Positions 61,079-64,000 of a stretch of DNA of 64,000 bases are shown here, piece by piece. Both the position numbers and the translations under genes were made by a program. The notes below the pieces were generated by a model. That model saw only the letters and a program-made list of their open reading frames with translations, made no database searches and was not told the origin of the DNA. Source of the DNA: Bosea vestrisii (GTDB taxonomy: Bacteria; Pseudomonadota; Alphaproteobacteria; Rhizobiales; Beijerinckiaceae). Every line of letters starts with the position of its first letter. Within the stretch, counting starts at the first letter, position 1. The stretch covers positions 1-64,000 of the forward strand of contig NZ_CP126307.1 of the NCBI RefSeq assembly GCF_030144325.1. Direction: 5' to 3'.

Positions 61079-61305
61079 CGATCGGCGGCGGGCTCGCGGT
61101 TTATTTCGTGATCTGGTGGACGGTATTGTTCGTGACGCTGCCTTTCGGCGTCCGCAGCCAGGCGGAGAGCGGTGATGTCGAGAAGGGCACCGATCCCGGC
61201 GCACCAGTGATGCCGGGTCTCGCCAAGAAGGCGGTGGCAACGACGATCATCGCCGGCATCGTTTTCTGCATCGTCTGGTATGTCTGGAGCAATCTCGATA
61301 TCTGA
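61075..61305 (+). CDS. DUF1467-like small membrane protein
   Basis: A 76-residue protein with two membrane helices (about 5-24 and 51-72) joined by a polar loop containing LPFGVRSQAESGDVEKGTDPG. That loop is characteristic of the DUF1467 family, which is conserved next to mce and rnj in Hyphomicrobiales but has no known function. ATG 61075 overlaps the preceding stop. Confidence 0.85.
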   Translation: MTIGGGLAVYFVIWWTVLFVTLPFGVRSQAESGDVEKGTDPGAPVMPGLAKKAVATTIIAGIVFCIVWYVWSNLDI

Positions 61306-61695
61306 ACAGTGTTCAGCGTAGAGCAACGTATAGTCCAAAACAAAAAGCAAGGCTTTCGCCTTGCCTTTGGAAGTCTGTTTTTTACCGTAGTATCGGCGCG
61401 CTATTATCGACGCGCACTCATATACCAGCGGCTGTTTGTTCCTCCCGAGACCTGGTCCGCGGCGCCCGGATAACGGTCGGGCGAGCCAGCGCTGAATTGA
61501 TTAGCGGATCGCAATAATGTTGTCACCTGTTTAGGCAGGTCGAGACCGAACTTTTTGCAAAATTATTCCATTTTGCTCTTGTGCAGTGCAACATTGTTCG
61601 CCGTGCGCGATTCCACGCCTTGTTCCAGTCATAGGATGTCGCTACCTCGCTGCGTCAGATGCGCCGGGCCGTTCCGGCGGTCAGGAGAGATTCCG
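61306..61695. other. AT-richer intergenic region
   Basis: About 390 bases with no convincing gene. It is noticeably less GC-rich than the rest of the window. It contains the hairpin at 61347-61364 near its start, an AT-rich stretch around 61500-61580 that may include the promoter of the cyclophilin gene, and AGGAGAG at 61683-61689 as its ribosome binding site. Confidence 0.55.
61347..61364 (+). terminator. Probable transcription terminator hairpin
   Basis: GCAAGGC (61347-61353) pairs perfectly with GCCTTGC (61358-61364) around a TTTC loop, preceded by an A tract (CAAAAA at 61341-61346) and followed by CTTT. The A tract before the stem means it could also stop transcription from the opposite side. 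A longer T tract lies only at 61378-61383. Confidence 0.6.
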
Positions 61696-62256
61696 ATGCT
61701 TCGCACCACGCTCGCCGCTTTGGCGCTTTCCGCTTCCATCAGCCTGGCTCAGGCGCAGGCGCCTGCGCCGGCCAATCTCGACCCACAGAACACCCTGGCG
61801 CTCGAGACCAAGGACGGCCGGGTCACCATCCGCCTGCGTCCCGACCTTGCGCCCAAGCATGTCGAGCAGATCAAGGCTCTGGCCAAGCGCGGCTTCTACG
61901 ATGGCATCGTCTTCCACCGCGTCATCGACGGCTTCATGGCCCAGACCGGCGATCCGAAGGGCGACGGCACTGGTGGCTCCGACCTGCCGAACATCCCGGC
62001 CGAGTTCACCCCGACGCCTTTCAAGGTCGGCTCGGTCGGCATGGCGCGCTCGCAGAGCCCGAATTCGGCGAATTCGCAGTTCTTCATCTGCTTTGAAGGC
62101 TGCGGCTCCTTGACCGGCCAGTACACCCTGTTCGGCGAGGTGGTCTCCGGCATGGACGCCGTGCGCAAGATCAAGAAGGGCAGCAGCGCCAACAATGGCT
62201 CGGTGAGCGGCCCCGACAAGATCATCCGCATGCGCCTGCTGGCGGACGCCAAGTAA
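61696..62256 (+). CDS. Peptidylprolyl isomerase, cyclophilin type, exported
   Basis: A 186-residue cyclophilin with a signal peptide (about 1-22, ending AQAQAPAP), so it should work in the periplasm. The catalytic Arg is in FHRVIDGFMAQTGDP (about 72-86), with GTGGSDLPNIPAEF and ARSQSPNSANSQFFICFEG following. It catalyses cis-trans isomerisation of X-Pro bonds during folding. AGGAGAG precedes ATG 61696. It is the exported partner of the cytoplasmic copy two genes downstream. Confidence 0.93.
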   Translation: MLRTTLAALALSASISLAQAQAPAPANLDPQNTLALETKDGRVTIRLRPDLAPKHVEQIKALAKRGFYDGIVFHRVIDGFMAQTGDPKGDGTGGSDLPNIPAEFTPTPFKVGSVGMARSQSPNSANSQFFICFEGCGSLTGQYTLFGEVVSGMDAVRKIKKGSSANNGSVSGPDKIIRMRLLADAK

Positions 62257-62261
62257 AGCCC

Positions 62262-62894
62262 ATGCGCCGGTCGCGCCTGCCTGCGCTTTTGCTCGTGCTG
62301 CTGGCTTGCGCCAGCAGCACGGTGCAAGCCCAAGACACGCGCGATCTCGGCCTGCCGCCGGCCTCCGGCTTCCAGAATCCCGTGCTGCCGCCGCCCTCAG
62401 GCTCGCAAAACCCGGTGCTGCCGCCGCAATCGGGCCAACGCTATATGCCTGGCATCGATGGGCCTTTCGGCGAGGGCGCGCGCCGGCCGGCCAGGCCGCC
62501 GCAAACGCCTGGCGTCGACAACGGGGTCAGCGGCACCGTCAATCCCGAGACGATCGGTCTCGGCGGAGAGGCCATCGACAGGCTCGACCAGATCGGCCCA
62601 GCGCTGCGGCGCTGCTGGCAGCCGCCTGCGCTCGATGCTCAAAGTGGTAGTGCCAGCGCCAGTGTCCGCTTCAGCCTGCGCCGCGACGGCAGCCTCTTCG
62701 GCCAGCCGCGCGTCACCTGGGAGATGCGGCGCGCGCCAGCCGGTTTGCGCGAGCGCTTCAGCGACTCGCTGATGCGGGCCGTGCGCGACTGCACGCCGAT
62801 GAGGTTGTCGCCGGGCCTTGGAGGGAGTATCGCAGGCCGCCCGATCACCATCCGCTTCTTCGGCCGTGTGCCGACCAACGAAAGATCAGTCTGA
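62262..62894 (+). CDS. Exported protein with proline-rich repeats and TonB/TolA C-terminal-like domain
   Basis: A 210-residue protein I cannot name. A signal peptide covers about 1-24 (ending TVQAQD). Three 11-residue repeats LPPxSGxQNPV follow (about 31-57). The last 100 residues (ALRRCWQPP, VRFSLRRDGSLFGQPRV, LMRAVRDCTPMRL) have the shape of a TonB/TolA C-terminal domain, with two cysteines that could pair. It starts five bases after the exported cyclophilin gene and overlaps the cytoplasmic cyclophilin by one base, so it is clearly part of that operon. A role in envelope protein assembly is a guess. Confidence 0.7.
   Translation: MRRSRLPALLLVLLACASSTVQAQDTRDLGLPPASGFQNPVLPPPSGSQNPVLPPQSGQRYMPGIDGPFGEGARRPARPPQTPGVDNGVSGTVNPETIGLGGEAIDRLDQIGPALRRCWQPPALDAQSGSASASVRFSLRRDGSLFGQPRVTWEMRRAPAGLRERFSDSLMRAVRDCTPMRLSPGLGGSIAGRPITIRFFGRVPTNERSV
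62352..62438 (+). repeat. 33-bp tandem repeats (about 2.6 units) in the coding sequence
   Basis: Units start at 62352, 62385 and 62418, each beginning CTGCCGCCG and coding for LPPxSGxQNPV. The array may vary in copy number between strains. Confidence 0.65.
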
Positions 62895-63361
62895 TGTCGC
62901 TCGACCCTGAGAACACCCTCGTCATGGAGACCACCAAGGGCCGCGTGGTCATCAAGCTGCGGCCGGATCTCGCCCCCAACCATGTCGAGCGGATCAAGCT
63001 CCTTGCCCGCGAGGGCTTCTATGACGGCATCGTCTTCCACCGCGTCATCGATGGATTCATGGCGCAGGTCGGCTGCCCGCATGGCACCGGCACCGGTGGC
63101 TCGAGCCATCCGGACCTGGCTCAGGAGTTCAACGCCGAGCCGCATGTCCGCGGCGTCTGCTCGATGGCTCGCTCCCAGAACCCGAACTCGGCCAACAGCC
63201 AGTTCTTCATCGTCTTCGACGACGCCCGCTTCCTCGACAAGCAGTACACGGCCTGGGGCCAGGTCGTGGAAGGCATGGAGATCGTCGACAAGATCAAGCG
63301 CGGCGAGCCGGTGCGCGATCCCGACTCCATCGTCTCGATGAAGGTGATGGCGGACGCCTGA
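62894..63361 (+). CDS. ppiB: Peptidylprolyl isomerase, cyclophilin type, cytoplasmic
   Basis: A 155-residue cyclophilin without signal peptide. Catalytic Arg in FHRVIDGFMAQVGCPHGTGT (about 51-70), then ARSQNPNSANSQFFIVFDD and TAWGQVVEGMEIVDKI. It shares long identical stretches with the exported copy (LRPDLAPxHVExIKxLAxxGFYDGIVFHRVIDGFMAQ), so the two look like an old duplication, one copy having a signal peptide. Its ATG overlaps the preceding stop by one base. Confidence 0.94.
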   Translation: MSLDPENTLVMETTKGRVVIKLRPDLAPNHVERIKLLAREGFYDGIVFHRVIDGFMAQVGCPHGTGTGGSSHPDLAQEFNAEPHVRGVCSMARSQNPNSANSQFFIVFDDARFLDKQYTAWGQVVEGMEIVDKIKRGEPVRDPDSIVSMKVMADA

Positions 63362-63370
63362 CAATTGGCT

Positions 63371-63500
63371 TCAAACGAGCCCTCATCCTGAGGAGCGATC
63401 GTAGATCGCGTCTCGAAGGATGCTCCAGATGGTTCCGGCACCTCCTGGAACATCCTTCGAGACGCCGCTGCGCGGCTCCTCAGGATGAGGGCTCGTTTGA
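63371..63500. repeat. 130-bp MITE-like element with 26-bp perfect terminal inverted repeats
   Basis: The left arm (63371-63396) begins TCAAACGAGCCCTCATCCTG and is matched perfectly in inverted form at 63475-63500. Inside, GCGTCTCGAAGGATG is matched by CATCCTTCGAGACGC, so most of the element folds into one long hairpin. The CCTCATCCTGAGGAG core is a dispersed repeat in Hyphomicrobiales genomes. It separates ppiB from queA and may stop or modulate read-through. Confidence 0.85.
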
Positions 63501-63523
63501 TTTGTGGGACAGGTTGACCCGTC

Positions 63524-64000
63524 ATGGACGTCGGCCTCTTCGACTTCGATCTGCCTGAGGAGCGCATCGCGCTGCGGCCTGTAAGCCCGCGCGATGCCGC
63601 AAGGCTGCTCGTCGTCCGCCCCGATGCACCCGAGCCGCTCGCGGACCGGGGCATCCGCGATCTCATCGAACTGCTCCAGCCCGGCGACGCGCTGGTGCTG
63701 AACGATACCCGTGTCATTCACTCGCGTCTGTGGGGGCGGCGCTATCGCGGCGAGGCCTCGGCCCGCATCGAGATCATGCTACACAAGCGCGAGGCAGGTG
63801 ACCGCTGGCGCGCCTTCGCCCGCCCGGCCAAGAAGCTCAATGTCGGCGAGACGATCGTCTTCGACAGCGATGGCGCCGGCAATGCCTGCGAGCTCGCCCG
63901 GCTTCAGGCCGAGGTCGAGGACAAGGGGGAGGGCGGTGACATCGGCCTGCGCTTCTCGCTGACCGGCCCCTATCTCGACGAGGCGATCGCGCGGCTCGGC
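63524..64000 (+). CDS. queA: S-adenosylmethionine:tRNA ribosyltransferase-isomerase, 5' part
   Basis: The first 159 residues of QueA, which makes epoxyqueuosine in the anticodon wobble position of certain tRNAs by transferring the ribosyl part of SAM. The family opening is clear: FDFDLPEERIALRPVSPRDAARLL, here FDFDLPEERIAL (6-17), then ALVLNDTRVIHSRLWG (about 54-69), EIMLHKR and WRAFARPAKKLNVG. The gene runs off the window end with no stop. It has only 23 bases between the MITE-like repeat and its ATG, so its promoter may lie within or before the repeat. Confidence 0.95.
   Translation, partial: MDVGLFDFDLPEERIALRPVSPRDAARLLVVRPDAPEPLADRGIRDLIELLQPGDALVLNDTRVIHSRLWGRRYRGEASARIEIMLHKREAGDRWRAFARPAKKLNVGETIVFDSDGAGNACELARLQAEVEDKGEGGDIGLRFSLTGPYLDEAIARLG

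Overview
The window is high-GC DNA with dense, short-spaced operons. The gene order nuoA-N, birA, rnj, mce, ridA-like, DUF1467-like, two cyclophilins, queA, together with a dispersed palindromic repeat of the CCTCATCCTGAGGAG type, points to an alphaproteobacterium of the Hyphomicrobiales. A Bosea-like or Methylobacteriaceae-like genome is my best guess from memory; no search was run.

Layout. (1) 1-503: two tRNA genes (Val-TAC on minus, Asp-GTC on plus) with no protein gene between or just after them. (2) 1006-4960: a three-gene operon of a glutamine-synthetase-family ligase, an aldehyde dehydrogenase and an iron-type alcohol dehydrogenase, which looks like a gamma-glutamylation route for an amine or amino alcohol. 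(3) 5084-19129: a large 2-aminoethylphosphonate (AEP) cluster. It holds LysR regulator 1, phnW, phnA, phnY, an AEP ABC importer (binding protein, ATPase, double-length permease), a Na/Pi-PhoU transporter, LysR regulator 2, a PbfA-like PLP lyase and a 2-hydroxyacid dehydrogenase. AEP would be transaminated to phosphonoacetaldehyde, oxidised to phosphonoacetate and hydrolysed to acetate and phosphate. PbfA would feed in the 1-hydroxy derivative of AEP.

(4) 19138-27348, minus strand: a polar-amino-acid ABC importer, a DeoR-type regulator, a dimethylglycine/sarcosine-dehydrogenase-like flavoprotein with a GcvT domain, PurU and FolD. Together these form a uptake, N-demethylation and folate one-carbon disposal unit. 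A set of helically phased A-tracts precedes the flavoprotein gene. (5) 27483-39472: an unusual cluster with three different M81 (MlrC-like) hydrolases, a D-serine-dehydratase-like PLP enzyme, an oligopeptide-type ABC importer without ATPase genes, an IclR regulator and a glutamate-1-semialdehyde-aminotransferase-like enzyme. Shared inverted repeats (GTTCC-N7-GGAAC) in front of the M81 genes suggest one regulon. This is the best candidate here for an undescribed catabolic system.

(6) 39588-40650: a secreted Gly/Tyr/Arg-repeat protein and an M15-type peptidase. (7) 41044-57653: the complete 14-subunit nuo operon for respiratory complex I, interrupted by five small accessory genes. nuoG carries a one-base frameshift in a G run. 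NuoL has an 18-histidine loop and NuoE a long C-terminal extension. (8) 57661-64000: birA, ribonuclease J, methylmalonyl-CoA epimerase, a RidA-family protein, a small membrane protein, two cyclophilins flanking a TonB-C-like periplasmic protein, a 130-bp MITE-like inverted repeat, and the 5' part of queA running off the end.

All functional calls rest on reading the translated sequence and gene context; no database search was possible.
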